DNA of 64,000 nt from Clitopilus passeckerianus (Eukaryota; Basidiomycota; Agaricomycetes; Agaricales; Entolomataceae): the NCBI GenBank assembly GCA_944990035.1, contig CALYLX010000086.1, positions 62,001-126,000 of the forward strand. The letters are read 5' to 3'. Within the stretch, counting starts at the first letter, position 1. The number at the start of each line of letters is the position of its first letter. Positions 37,985 to 50,824 of this stretch are shown here, piece after piece. A program made the translations under genes and the position numbers. A model generated the notes under the pieces. The model saw only the letters and a program-made list of their open reading frames with translations. It did not search any database and had not been told where the DNA came from.

Positions 37985-39013
37985 GGGAAAGCAGGCTTAG
38001 GATGGTGAACTTGGGGGCGATAAAGATCGGGCTATAGGTCTTTTATGGGTCCAAAATCTCGGAATACTGATGAACCAAAAACGAGGCGCATGCTCTCATC
38101 GTTACCAAGAATTGCAATGAATTGCCCAAGAGAAAAGAGCATGATCAGTCAGCCAACACCGGATAAAATGTGGAAGAGTTACCGGTGGACGGGTGCTCAA
38201 TAATACGAGGCTAAACGAGTTGTTTCTCCACTGTTGGCAACTTATTCAGAAGCTGGAAAAGTGTTTAGCGCTTCCTGTGAGGAAGCCAACAGTGTATGGC
38301 GGTGACTGAGCAGCAATATTTTGCTGAATCAGAATCCAGTCGAGATGGAAGAAGAGATTTCGCGGTGAACGCCTCACTCTTCTTCTGCTCAGACGCCATG
38401 GCAGGACCCGAAGAGCTGAGGAATGTTCTTGACCAAAACAAAACTACGAAGCTCCACCCACCCCATCCTCCTGCGGTGAAGCTTTGAAGGTCAGAGTCAA
38501 TAACTTAAGCCGCAATGCAACCGCATTCTTGGTTGCGCACACAAAGAATGCGGTCGGCGTCTCAGCATGAATGTTCCTTTGTAAATGCGGGCGTCTTCAG
38601 CAGCGTCGTCGTCGTCGTCGTCGTTGTTAGAAATGACGGTAAGCATGGTCGAGGAAGGAAGGCCAAACAAGTCGATCAAACACTCTCTCTGTTCTTGACC
38701 AAACACCTTGAATTCGACTTCAAGGTATCCAACATCCAACGGGAATAGTAATGACCATCAGGCTCAAGTCGGCCTCCACCCGTAAATCCCCCGCCCCTCA
38801 TGGGTCCATGAGGTTGGGAAGCACTGGCCGTTGATGGACTCCATCTGCCCACCGGGAGCCATCCCGAATTCTCCGTTATTCCCTTCGGCAATTCCTGAGA
38901 AGGATGAGAACATACAGCGAGGTCTTCGGTTTATCCGTATTCTGTAACGGCCCCGTAAAGAAAATACAACGATATCTTCGTTGACTCACAAATCTCCATC
39001 TCATTACCCACCC
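37985..39013. promoter_or_regulatory. Shared upstream region of two divergent oxidoreductase genes
   Basis: Both flanking genes start away from this stretch, so it must contain both promoters. I see no supported gene. It contains a GTC/CGT trinucleotide run near 38605. The last 60 bases before 39014 are C/T-rich, as usual for fungal leaders. Confidence 0.5.
38605..38624. repeat. GTC trinucleotide microsatellite
   Basis: Six to seven consecutive GTC units inside the shared upstream region. Confidence 0.85.
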
Positions 39014-40421
39014 ATGGCGCCTGCTAACGCCAATATTGCTGCTCCAAATGTCCCTTACTTCACCCCTGCACAAAACCCTCCTTCTGGAACTGCTGTAAAC
39101 CCGCAGACAAGCGGAAAAGCTATCCCAACTCTTTTCAAGCCGATCAAAATACGTGGATTGGAACTGCAGAACAAGATTTTCGTAAGTCCAACGGATGCGG
39201 CTCAATATTAGCAAAGCTAACCTACTTCAATCCAGCTGTCCCCTCTCTGTCAATACTCCGCAAAAGATGGCTTCCTTCAACCTTGGCACGATGCCCATCG
39301 TAAGTGTCTTCATTACCCGTTCCGTCCCCACTTCTTTACTGACTTAGCTCTATAGTTGGCGGCATCCTCACCCGCGGACCAGGCTTGACTTTCTTCGAAA
39401 TGACGGCTGTCCTCCCAGAAGGCCGTATCACACCAGAAGACGCCGGTATCTGGTCTGACGCACACATCGCACCCTTCAAGAGGATCACTGACTTCGCACA
39501 CACCCAAGGCCAGAAGATGGCTATTCAGCTTTCGCATGCTGGGAGGAAGGCGTCGACCGTTGCACCGTGGATCGAGGGTGACCCTGTCGCTTCTGAGGAA
39601 GTCGGTGGCTGGCCCAATGATATTGTCGCTCCTTCTCCCATTCCTTTTGCGCCAGGCTTCCCCACCCCTAAGGAGCTCACCAAAAAGGGGATCAAGGCTA
39701 TCGTCAATGCATTCCGCGAGGGAGCGATCAGGGCAGTGAAGGCCGGTATAGATGTGATTGAAATCCACAACGGACATGGATTCTTGCTGTTCGAGTTTTT
39801 GAGCCCTGTAACTAACAAACGTACAGACGAGTATGGAGGCAGCTTCGAGAACCGTATCAGGTTCACGCTTGAGGTCGTTGATGCTATCCGGTCTGTCATT
39901 TCAAACGACATGCCCTTGTTCCTACGGTTTGTGTTTCTTCAAGTTCTTGCCACACCCAAAGCTGATCAAAACCAAACAGGATATCCGCCACCGAATGGCT
40001 CGAATATACCGGCGAGCCTTCCTGGACATCCGAAGACACAGTCCGTCTTGCCCCAATCCTCTTCGAGCATGGCGTTGACGTCCTTACTGCCCCCACCGGG
40101 GGCAACTCTCCTGACCAGAAGATTATCAACTCAGGACCCGCCTACCAAGCACGATTTTCGGAGGATGTCAAGAAATCTCTCCCTGCTGGTCACAGATTAC
40201 TTGTTGGCACAGTCGGAAGCATAATCAACGGCCACATAGCCCAAGATGTTCTGGACAAAGGCCAGGCTGATGTGCTGTTTGTTGGCCGACTGTTCCAGAA
40301 AAATCCAGGCTTGGTCTGGTCGTTTGCAGATGATTTGGGGGTACGGATACATTCTGCCCACCAAATTAGGTGGGGATTCGAGGGACGTGCTGTCAAGTTT
40401 TTGGGAAGGACGAAGCTTTAG
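39014..40421 (+). CDS. Old yellow enzyme-type NADH:flavin oxidoreductase, copy 2
   Basis: Close paralogue of copy 1. The start [20 protein letters not shown] is at 39014; introns lie near 39182, 39302 and 39927. Motifs are kept: [59 protein letters not shown] joined to [15 protein letters not shown], and the C-terminal [18 protein letters not shown]. Compared with copy 1 the segment after the catalytic His pair is GFLLFEF instead of GYLLHEF, changing a Tyr and a His close to the active site, and the phosphate-binding part reads GRLF instead of GRGF; substrate range may differ. Ends FLGRTKL at 40421. Intact, about 405 residues. Confidence 0.93.
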
Positions 40422-40624
40422 AGTTGACACTTTGCATTGCTCCCTAGATTTACAAAATCATGTTTTTATGATCTCACGCAGGCACATAGAAAGATAGAAA
40501 TTGTACATTTCAACACCCAGATCTACAAACGACGACTTTTCTACCCCACTTCTATCACCATCACTCTAAGTTGTGTTTGCTAAATTTACAAAGACATTGG
40601 CTGCGTTTCAGCCCATCAACCACT

Positions 40625-41705
40625 TTACTTCTTTCCTCTCCCTTTGAACCCCCAAGCAATCTGATGCGGAAGTGCAACCTCTGCACAGAAATCCTCTGCA
40701 AACGTGAACAGATTCTTCTGAAACTGCCGCCCAACAACGTTCACGTCCGCCTGCCCTTTATTCAAGATCTCCTCGCAATATACTCTATCGTGATTGAGCC
40801 AACTAAACGCAAGATGAGGTTTCTATCGTTGTACAGCCCTTTCTTGGCGTCATGAGCGAAAAGAGCATGATATGCTGGACCCCCTTTGATTTTCTGCTTG
40901 ACGTTGTTTCCTCCGGAGAAGACGTCGAGGAAGTCTACGCCTCGCGTGATGAGAATGTTGGTGACATGGACGGTATCTTCAGAGCACCAGGACTGTCTGT
41001 CTGGGTAGACCTCTTCAAGCCATTCGGTGGCCGAGATATCTGTGAAATGAGTGAGGGTTGAACAATGGCACCGGAAAGGAAATTGACATACCGAAGGAAG
41101 AGCGACACACTGAAGGGAACTGGTGATGGGCCCAAAACGTCATCAGGCCATCCTACCTCCTCGCTGGCCGTCTCATCTCCAAGGATCCACGGAGCAGCCG
41201 TCGACGCCTTTCGCCCGGGATGAGCGAGTTGGATGCCGATGAGCAAACTCGACAATTCTAGCGATAGGTTCGATATTCTCGTCCGACAAGACGCCAGAGT
41301 CCTCGGGTGGACGGCGGTGGCTTCAATCATGAACAAGCCAGGACCTCGAGAAAGTATATCTCCCACTGTCAGCGCAAGGTTGTTAGATGGCTAGCTCTGA
41401 TTGACATGTTGCAAAGGTGGACTTACAGTGAGTTTGATGCCATGCCGTTAGTTCGCCATTTTCTGCAGAATATTGATACAAGGGGATTCCACGGTTCATT
41501 CTCACTCTTATGGTAGTACGGTGAGCGGAAAACGTACGAATGTCCTGTTATGAAACGTCACCCGCAAATGGTGAGACGCTGAAAGAGTTTGGGAATTTGG
41601 TTTGCCATCAGGCTGAGGTTCGACAGCCTTGCCAGCTGGAGGGACCTGAGGAGGGGTGAAATAGGGGATGCCTTTCGCTGGAACATTGAGATTGTTCGGA
41701 GCCAT
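40625..41705 (-). pseudogene. Old yellow enzyme copy 3, decayed with central deletion
   Basis: Starts MAPNNLNVPAKGIPYFTPPQ at 41705 and keeps recognisable pieces: GGDILSRGPGLFMIEATAV-like sequence, IGIQLAHPGRKASTAAPW, ETASEEVGWPDDVLGPSPVP and, at the end, FTFAEDFCAEVALPHQIAWG before a TAA at 40625. The stretch that holds the His pair and [14 protein letters not shown] is absent between roughly 41080 and 41110, so the active site is lost. Frames also change within the first exon (after KPNSQTL) and near 41240. Same orientation as copy 1. Confidence 0.82.
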
Positions 41706-42668
41706 AGTCAAGCAAGAGAATGGAACACAGGATTATGGCGTGCTCAAGAATTTATCGAGCTCTTGAGCCATGACGTCGAAATCGTGACATAGACGGTGGA
41801 TTATTCAGAGTTCTAACGTGCTCTTCAACGTTGAGACGCTCCCCGATGCAGCGCCATGGGCGAGTTGCTCTAAGCTTATGCGATCAGGAGGACGGTGAGG
41901 AAGATTGATGGGAGTTTCCAACCAGAGTGAGTTTGGAGGACGTAACGACGCGGTCATCAAGACCCTTCATCTCTCTGAACAAGTGGGGCAAAAAGAGCTA
42001 TATAACATTCATCATGGTCTCGTCACAGTATGTACGGTACTACATATTCATCCGAACACAATATTCAGAGCAATGAAATTTACAAAACCAGGAGCTGGAC
42101 TTGTCTCATGTATCAATGACTTATGCCAGAGTAATAACAAAGAGAGAGGGGGAGGGACAGGTACAAGGAGAATGGCAGCCAGTGGGGTTTTGATTTTGTA
42201 AAAGTACATCAAAGAGTGAAATGTGTGAAAACAAAAGCCACAGCCATTTGACGCGAAGCGAAGTGTCTTGGAGGCTGGAGGCTCCAGGGCACGTCGCTAG
42301 GTCACCTGAAGATAGCTCCAGAACCAAAAATCTGGACAATGAGATCGTAGAGAAGGGGATAGATGTACAATGTACAACCACACCCGTCAGTACAGGTAGC
42401 GTGACCAGATACAAGGTCCTGTCCGAATAGACTCCGAGGGGAAAAACAGGGATGAATTGAAAATCACGCGGCCAAGAAGCCGTCAATCATGACGAGAGGG
42501 AATCCAGGGGTGCCATTTAATGGGAGAGAGCGTTGACGATCGTGTATGAACCCTTCTGTAAGGAATAAGGTTCGTTCAGCCATCAAGCAACGGGGAATGA
42601 CCGAATTGTATTGCAACTCACAACGAACCATAAAGTGATAATACGAGTAAAAAGAAAGCATGAAAGGG
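41706..42668. other. Spacer between oxidoreductase relic and regulator gene
   Basis: Upstream side of the decayed copy 3 and the probable 3' untranslated region of the regulator gene that ends at 42669. A minus-strand frame at 42121-42486 has no recognisable features and probably lies in that untranslated part. Confidence 0.4.
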
Positions 42669-43994
42669 TTAATCTCCTTCGGCACATGTTTCCTCATCTG
42701 CTATGGCCGAAAGGGCAGCCGGCTCAACGGCAGTTACAGCTGTGTTGGCGTCCTTCGAACCTTTGGATTTCTTAGACTTCTTTGACTTAGACTCTCCTGA
42801 CTTCTTTCTCTTCTTTCCGGCCGCGCCGTCACCGTTGGCTTGTGCAGCAGCAGCATGGACACCATTTGTGACCGTCTTTTCAGACGGGACAGGCGAGTCT
42901 TTGGGTGGAGGGCCGGGTTCAGTGCTACTGCTCGTTGCAGCAGGATCTACAGTCTGTGGGGGAGGAGAGTGTGCGGTTGATGCTGAGGGCTGCTGAGCTA
43001 CCTGAGGTGGCGGAGGAGGCGGCGGAGCTCCATGCAAGAATGGCGAGTAGTGCCCAAAAGGAGGAGGATAGGCTCCCGGAATGTAGTAGGGGACAAGAGG
43101 CGGTTGTCCATTGGTTTGACCATCACCACCTTCATGATGGGGCGGGACAGGTGGGAGGTACGGAGCAGCACCGGGAGGATAGTAAATCGGATAGAAGCCT
43201 TCACCATTGGGGAACTGATGCGGAACGGCCTGCATCGTTTGCACAGGCTGGGGAGGGTTTGCGGGAGGAGGTGCCGCGCCAGCGGACCATTCACCTTCTG
43301 ATGTTCCATCTTGTGAAATGAATTGTCAATCATGGCGCTCACAGGAATTGTGTGAGAGTCACACCTTTGTTCTTGCGCTTGTACGGACCACGTTTGATCC
43401 CCTTCTTCCTCTCCTTTCGTTGCCCATCAACACATGTTTCTGGCATCCCGTATTTCGTGCAACGTTCACAAGGTCGATGCTCGTCACATCGCTTACAAGC
43501 AGCTGCGCAATTGGTGCACTATTAGGCCAAGTTAGATACAAATCTGACGTTCGTTATCTGGGCGCTTGATAGAGGACTCACGGCCATCTTGACCTGCTTA
43601 CGCTTCGGCTTCCCCGAAGGTTGCGTAGGGGCAGCTGGTTGCTGCGGAGCAAAAGCTGTCAGAATAGTATGAGCGATCTGTATTCGAACATTGAACTATT
43701 GGGGGGAAATCGAGTCTTGCCTGCATTCTGGGGTGGCGTATAAGCAAAGACCATACCTGGAGGTGGGTGCGGGAACATCATGAAACCGGGAGGAGGTGGA
43801 GGCGGAACACTGTTCTCTGCAGCTCCACCCTCAGCTGGAGGAGGGTACGAGTAGAAAGGAGGATATGGGCCGCTGGCGTGAGGATACGGAGCACCATTGT
43901 ACGGATGCGAGTATACAACGCCAGGAGGCAATTGAGGAGGCTGCTGCTCCTGAGTGGCAGCCTGCTCAGCGGCTTTTGGCTGCTCGGTGGTCAT
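42669..43994 (-). CDS. Zn2Cys6 transcription factor with Pro-rich flanks
   Basis: Probable nuclear regulator. The start MTTEQPKAAEQAATQ (ATG at 43994) opens a Pro/Tyr/Gly-rich first exon; after one intron the basic KPKRKQVKMA leads into the zinc cluster CTNCAAACKRC ... CERCTKYGMPETC, spacing C-x2-C-x6-C-x5-C-x2-C-x8-C, split by a second intron. It is followed by the very basic RKERKKGIKRGPYKRKNK, a likely nuclear signal and linker. The last exon is again Pro-rich and ends with a Lys/Ser-rich block (GKKRKKSGESKSKKSKKSKG) and an acidic tail. No fungal-specific middle homology region is present, so it is shorter (about 380 residues) than typical members. The first intron has either a rare GC donor near 43719 or a GT donor further up. 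Target genes unknown; adjacency to the oxidoreductases may or may not matter. Confidence 0.85.
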
Positions 43995-46900
43995 TGTGAG
44001 CTTGGTCAACGCCGTCAACGACGCCGATGTTGAGAGAAGCTGGCATTGACAGGATTAGCATTATGATCAGATTCAAACAGAAGGTGATGACAGCAACACA
44101 TTCTGTTTCTCATTGCAAGCCAATGCAAACACTCACTCCGACTTAAAAAAAACGAGATCCCGATATCGCCGCTCAGACTTACAACGGCTGGGTTCAAATG
44201 AGTTTCAATTGAACTCCAAAGTCGTTTGCTTCGTTTCACGTAAGAAAAAACTACCTCTGGCTAATAATGCAGAAGGAGCAGTGGATTGACGGCCTGGGCA
44301 GGCGTCTAAGGGAGGAAAGAAGGGGGTTGTGCTGGTGAATGAGCGAAAGCGTACACGGCTTACACGTGTGAAATTTAACCAAACTATGCAAAGCCCGTGA
44401 CTGGTCACTGCCATCAAACAAACTGACGGGGGAAAATACTGACTCTGCCCTTTTACTCCCCTGCTGGATGAGCATCCAAATCATTTGCTTTTCGCGTTTG
44501 AATGGTGCTTTGGATGCCATTGAGCCTTTGTTCGTCGCAAACTGAATTTTCTGGAACCGCCAACTCGACCAAGTGACTCCGACCAAAAGTCCGCTTGACT
44601 CGTTCAGAATCAGAAAGGCGCGGCATATCCCCTCCTGCAAAGGCTTGTGTATTGCTTGCGTATCCATCTGTAATCATCAGACCTCTTTGACCATCTGTCT
44701 TCTCTGACAAGATGCTGTGGTAGGCGCCTTTCAATGTCACGCCAGCCTCAAGTGTCATAAGGAACTCGTGGCTCATCTCTGAACACCGGCAAAGGGTCAA
44801 GGGCTCCGATGATGAAGGCGTCCAGCAGTGACATCTCAGTCAGCAGCAACGGCGTTAAGCTCTCAGGCATGTTCCTCCTTGATATTTGCGGGCGTATTCA
44901 TCGGCATAGACCAAACTTTATCACTGTCCTATGACCTCTCGCCTTGGAAGCCTTCTCCCGGTGGACATCATACGCCGATTAATGTCCTCTGACATATTCC
45001 AACAGAGAGGCTCCCTTGTACGCTCTATTCTAGGAATCTAATGATGCCGCGGGCTATAAAGGACGAGTTGGCACCTGGTTCCCGGTGTCCTGGGGTATCC
45101 ATAGATCAAAAGGCTGTTCTAATCAGCTGTTCGTTCCTTTTCGTGACGACGTGAGTAGCCACCTTGTCCAGCCACGATATGCAACCTCTGGAGGAGTCGA
45201 TACAGAAATTGTAGTCGTGTACATCCCTTGGTGGCCCTATGGCTGCCAAGAACGAGATGCGCCTTGTCGGCGACGCCGATCAGGACCCTTAGACCATCCT
45301 CTGACACGCCGGCAATTTTCTTAGACCGGAGAACATCAAGAGTCTTGTGACAAGCCACCCCCAATTGTTGATGGTCAAGCAAAGAGCCAACCGCAGGACC
45401 AACGATTAATCAATATCTGTATCCAGTGCAAGGCAGCCGCCAACATGGCCCACTGAATCCGCCAATTGCGAATAACCGGAACGTTTTCTGATGACCCTCG
45501 ATAACCGTGCATCTTCGAACCTTGGGCGATTTGCGGCTCATCCATGGGATTAAAAGCCCCGTCTAATCGGGAAATTCCGTTTACTATTGGTGTGCGGGGC
45601 ACCGCGATGAAATCAAATAAATAGGCTACGCTCTCTGCGTGCTCATGTCGACGAATATCTAGGAAGTTACACACCAACGTTGCTCCTATTGAGCGAGGTT
45701 CGTAGAGCCGCTGACATCATGAAGGGCGGGGCCCTAGGCGATGAATTGTATTGTCACAGTCCCTGCCCTAGCCATCGCTTATCTTGGCCGTTGAGCAGAA
45801 GGGAACTCTACGCCTAAGCTCGTCTGACTACGTACATCTTTCTTTCCTTTCGGATTCACCATCTGTGCGGCCACGGATATCCGCTGTCATGGTCAAATGG
45901 CATAAGGCGCCCAGGAAGAGGTGTTTACGAGGAGCAGCACAATTGCTACCTGGTCTACAGCTCATCAGCACGGGGTAGTCAATATTCGGTGCTTATTATC
46001 ATCCAAGCTTGATCAACAAAGAATATGATGTAAAAGATCGGAATGACTCCCCTCGTCCTCCGAACTATCCCAGCTGAGGATCTGTGCACCCTGAAATCAG
46101 TAAGCAGTATGTCCAGCGACTTTATGTGGTTTAGTCCCTCTAAAAGATTTATCTGCTTCCAGGGCCACCCTCGACGACCTTAAATATAATGCTCCCGCAG
46201 TGAAGGGTTCGGTCGATGCCCGATTTTTATCACCCAGCGCCTTGACAGGGGCTGTCATTAGAACGAATTCTATCCGGTTTTCTTTTTGGTGCCAATTCGC
46301 TCAACCGGTTCTCTCTCGCGTATCACGAAGCAGGATTTGCCGTCTCAGCGTTCGGAGGCCTGACCCCCCGATTTGAATTGATACTTCAATTCTGACCAAA
46401 TTCTGTGCTAGGTCAGGTTAGCGAGCAGGATAAGCCTTTTGGATCAGGACATCCGGTGAGAAATAACCCGTGCTATTTCGCCTGAGGATACCTCGTTGAG
46501 AAGACATCATTTCGAAAGAACGCCATCATCGACTAGTCGCCACCAACATGAGGTGCTGAACCTAGTTGGCACCATAACTAGCTTCAGGCGCTGACTGGTG
46601 TTTTATAACTCACTTCTTCAATATCAAAAGCCCAGACCATTGAGAGCCATGGCATACCTAGTCCTGGGTCATTCACAACGTCGTGAGGTCCAATTCAACG
46701 CCTTAGCAACTTTCCCACCTATGTACGGCATCCTGGTAAAGGGATGGCGAGATGGTACGCTGTGATTTCTCCGTTCGGACGAACACTGTTGATTGGACCT
46801 CACACTCAACCAGGGAAGCACCCCACCGTTTTGTCGCCTACACCCTTCAACGAACGAGTCAAGAGATTTCTGGGAGTCAAGAGACCTTATTCACAATATC

Positions 46901-47158
46901 GATGCCATGGAGTTGAACGCCCCCAAAAGCTCCCGAAGACGAACCCCCGCTTTCAGCTTATAAGGTCGACAACTCCCGACAACGCCGGCACCGTTCAAGT
47001 TAAAAGGGCTAGAGTGTCGCAGACGAGATTTATATTTTGGGGAAGTGTCAATAAATGTACGAATCCACGCTATTCGATGTCGTAGCTAATTTTCTGGCTA
47101 GACCATTGTTTGAAACCGACTTATGATGCCAAGTATCCACCCTTCTGCACTGACCCAT
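43995..47158. other. Gene-poor stretch of 3.1 kb
   Basis: Promoter of the regulator gene, then no convincing gene. One weak candidate is listed separately (44453-44870). Frames at 45375-45677 minus and 46744-47085 plus lack recognisable motifs and neighbouring splice sites. No repeats of note were seen. Confidence 0.4.
44453..44870 (-). CDS. Possible small unknown gene
   Basis: A start MPESLTPLLLTEMSLLDAF at 44870 runs for about 40 codons (IGALDPLPVFRDEP), and a second frame from about 44760 continues with GVTLKGAYHSILSEKTDG and RLSDSERVKRTFGRSHLVEL to a stop at 44453. A short intron ending at TTGAG could join them. No domain recognised; may be a spurious pair of frames. Confidence 0.25.
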
Positions 47159-48760
47159 TCACGCAACGTATTGGGCAACAGTGACTATCCCATCGGCAGC
47201 TATGACAGCCTTCCCCGTAACATTATCAAGGTCGAAGCTCGCAAGGTCCGCCATGGGACCCAATAACCGAACTCTATTATGCGTTCCGTTTAGAGGTTGC
47301 GAGGACGAAGAGGACGAAGAGGAGTGTTGCACAACAAGCAGGTCAAGCATAGGAATAAATCGGGGATGGCGAACGCGGTTCAGTGGGAGAATACACAAGT
47401 CCCCGCTCACATAAAAGTATCTGTAAGCGTCAGTGCGAAACCCAGTGACCGTAAGTTCGACCTGGCACGCAGGCAAGAGATGAAACCTAAAACTTTCCTC
47501 GCCTGCTTGAGTATGTGAGGGAAAGAAGGAGTAAAAATCGTGTTTCATCTTGAGAGTGCTTGTAACACTAGTTGTTGAATACATAGCTGGGCCCTCGCGC
47601 GGAATTGCCGTCACGATCGGAAAACCTGGCACACGTGAAGGGGGTTGCAGAACCTGCAAGGTTATTTGGGTTTGATGTCGCCCGAGCTCCAGGTTCGAAG
47701 GCAGCTTCAGAACTTCCCAAATATGAAATGCGGGGTCGGTCAGGATTATGCATTCTTTCTGGATCTGTATCTAAATACCTGTTATTGAGAACCCATATGA
47801 TAGACAAGAGATTGAACTTGATTCGTACTTGTTTTCCTAGATTTCCTACGGTATTTCTCAAGCAGACGGCTGAGCGGTCGTTCTCCAAGTCCCAGAGGAC
47901 TAGACCAGGAGCGTCTGTGAACACGAGGTGGTTGTTCCAAAAAGCGCTCTGGTATTCGTCGTAACAGGGTCTTGTTCCCACCAGTTTAAAGGCAGGAGCC
48001 GCCACTGAATAATCGATTTTATACATTATAATCCTCCGGATATCCCTAAAACGTGGTTAGTTACCTGTTGGTACGAACATTGAAACAACGAAAGTATACA
48101 TACAATGGGGACAAGATTTTGACTTCAAGATAGAGGCCGCTCCCCGTTGACATGGGATAAGAATCCTGGATCCGTATTCGGTCATCGTCCTGAAGCCCCA
48201 TAGATATGGCATTCAGCGAGGCCAATTGCCGGGGCAAACTCTCGCCGTTAGAAGGCGCCCCCAGGTCCCAAAGACTGACAACACGTCGCTTGTAATTGGT
48301 AAAGAGGAAACGACCGCCGATGGTTAATAGGACGCCAGTGTACCCATCATACTCCTGCGCGGGCAATGATTCTGCTTCGGATTTCGGTAAAGGCGTAGGT
48401 AGAATGTGTGTGGTCAAAGGAGTGGGGTGGTCCTGTTGGCAACCGAGCAGAAATGATCTAAACTTCAGTGGGCAAACCACTGAAGCTTCGAGCTGCGGCT
48501 GGGTCATGAACTCTACGTCAAAGGCGCCTTCGAGTACGCTGAATTCCATGCATAGCTTCTTGAGTGCGACTATCCAGATATTCCTATCCCTTGTTGCCGA
48601 GTTCAAAAACTGAGAGCACTTAAAAGTTGAAATTGAATATACCGATACATTCTGGTCTGCATCATCAACTCGAACTCACCAGTCGTAGAACTAGGATGTC
48701 TTTGGGTTCCAACAGGCTGATGAGGTAAATGAGAATTTCGTAAGGTAGATGCTGGATCAT
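47159..48760 (-). CDS. F-box protein with propeller-like region, copy W2
   Basis: Starts MIQHLPYEILIYLISLLEPK (ATG at 48760), a clear F-box with an intron right after DILVLRL, then CSQFLNSATRDRNIWIVALKKL, a short linker, and the family block GGRFLFTNYKRRVVSLWDLG followed by LNAISMGLQDDDR. Further on are FKLVGTRPCYDEY and LVLWDLENDRSAV, a second propeller-like strand pair, and a C-terminal part with a run of nine Ser (near 47310) ending TVAQYVA at 47159. The family's blocks map in the same order as in the copy at 53884. Between about 47700 and 47640 two frames both look coding (LGSSEAAFEPGARATSNP and LQPPSRVPGFPIVTAIP), so either an intron I could not place or a frameshift is present. Function is presumably substrate recognition for SCF ligase. 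Confidence 0.65.
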
Positions 48761-48968
48761 TTTTGTGGTCGTGAAAGCTTTGGAGATGCCGATGAAGCCC
48801 TGGAACTGCGATCTGCGATCGTAAAGATTGGGCGCCGCTGAGTCATCGCACCGGTAATTCGGTCCGCTCGGTTTTCGGACGAATGATCTGCGCCAACTTT
48901 GTCAAAGCGCCGTTCGAATGGTTTCAAAGATGCAGTATTAAATCAGTTCACAAGTACGAATTCCGCAA

Positions 48969-50692
48969 TTAGGGCAAGAAATCTACAATATGTACTTCAC
49001 TCTCTGAAAGAACGGTGAGACGTCCAGCTACCGCACAATAGTCGTACGTCTCCTCCTCGCTGTTTCCCTCCCAAAGCTTCACGAGGTGGCTACGCCGCAG
49101 TAATTTGGATTGAGATTCCTCTACTCCATCTTGCACCTTATCCCCAGTTATCGGGGCAACTGCCATCATGACGTCCACCAATCCAAACCCACCGAACTTG
49201 TCCCGCCTCTCGGATGTCGCAGATACACAGATGGGCTGCAGGAAATGGTCACCAGCAAAGGAACCCATGATACCTATTGAACCTGTGGGTGAAGCTATTT
49301 CGTCCGATGCTGTATACATCGCAAGGTATTCTGGGCGTCTATCTGGCTCGGTAACTTGATCCAGGACGTAGAAATCCCAAGCCAATCGCTTGGCGGCGAT
49401 GCCACATGAGCCAGGCTCCGAAGCATGAAGCAATTGCCTGAGCAAGCCGATGCGGTTTCTTGAGCTTTGAGCTTTTGAAAACAAGTAGCCGCTAGGACTA
49501 CCGTCGTTTACAAGCCCTTCACCACCGATAGACCCTAAGGAAGAGCTCTGGCCAAGCGTGAGCTTAGAGTTTCGGGTCCCATGAAATGTTTGAGTGTCGT
49601 CCTCCATGTTTGGTAACTCCCAAGTGGTGAAACCTTGTCGGGTGACGGTGATGATGTGACTAGGGGTCAGCGCCATCTAAAATGAGGGCGAAGTCAGGAG
49701 CAATTCACGAGAGCAGTTTCCAAACGCCGAAAATGCGCTGGATTCTCACTGACCAAGGGATAATGAGGGTCGATCTGGCAAACGTTGATCTGATTCTTTG
49801 CGATATTCCACATTGCCAGCCCCCCGTAAGAGTAGAAAACTACCCAATCGCCCCGGAACACCGACTTGCCTCGCAGCAGGCTTGAGCGATTCGTGGCAAC
49901 GAGTTGAAAGTCGGCTGGGGCGCCACCCGGGTTGATATCGTAGACCCTGTGCTCTCTTCCTGCCCTATATTTGTCCCGTTGGAGGAAGGAATAATCATGA
50001 GTTAGGAGACCAAGATGCCAGAAGAGGATGCCCTACGAATTGCTTGAAGCAATTATCACCACTCGAATAGTCTCACAATCGGGCATTACACATATTCCCC
50101 TGATGCCCATCGAGAAATCTGCATGACTGAGCCTTGCCACGGGATGCTTTTGCCTTTGCTTGTCTTCGGTCTGGCGAAAGTACCTTTCCAGATCCCATGG
50201 TTCCAAATCGTGCCTAAACCAGGACACTAGCAGGAACCGTCCTCCTGGAATAAGATGAGAGTCCGAGAGACCAAGTAAAGAGCCACCAAATTCGGAGCTT
50301 TCAATACGAAAGATACGATGCTGAGAAGGTATGATCGGGCTTGGGCCTTTGTGGTACCAAAGTGTCATGGCGAATTGGAAAGGCCTTAGTGCGGCCGCTT
50401 CTAAGGCTTCTTGAGACATCTGATCAAATTCGAATGTTGCTCGAATGACTCCATGAACAGTGCAGGTATGCTTGAGATTGTTCAGCCAGAGCGTTCTGTC
50501 GTGTGTAGGATCGTACAGCGCTCGGCAGGACTGCAATGCTGACCACGTCAGTATAAGACACTCTTGCCTCGCAAGCACGAAGATTGACTTGAACGAATTC
50601 ACAAGACGCGCACGCAGGATATCAAGAGCCTCTACCCATGAAAGAATCCGGACGAGTAGCTCCGGCGGCAGATCACTGAGTTTCATCGACAT
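48969..50692 (-). CDS. F-box protein with propeller-like region, copy W1
   Basis: Starts MSMKLSDLPPELLVRILSW at 50692. After DILRARL the frame stays open through a 72-base intron (GTGAATTC to GCATTGCAG, 50598-50527), whose translation has no counterpart in the other copies; removing it joins to SCRALYDPTHDRTLWLNNLKH as in the paralogues. Then EAAALRPFQFAMTLWYH, the family block GGRFLLVSWFRHDLEPWDLE, and after further introns FQLVATNRSSLLRGKSVF, LAMWNIAKNQINV and ITVTRQGFTTWELPNM, ending VHIVDFLP at 48969. About 480 residues, apparently intact. It is divergent from the methyltransferase at 50825 with only 132 bases between the starts, so promoters must overlap. Confidence 0.72.
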
Positions 50693-50824
50693 CCCTGACT
50701 CGTACAGTGGGCATTGCCACTGGAAAGGAGCGACGATGACTAAGCATAAGCTCAAGGCTCACATATGGAGAGTCACGGTGCCGCTTTCATTCTGACGCTC
50801 TTCTGACGTTCACCAACAAACAAA

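Noticed and set aside
42121..42486. Minus-strand frame after the regulator gene
   Set aside because: Lies in the probable 3' untranslated region and shows no protein features.
46744..47085. Plus-strand frame of 113 codons in the gene-poor stretch
   Set aside because: No motif, no splice context, isolated.
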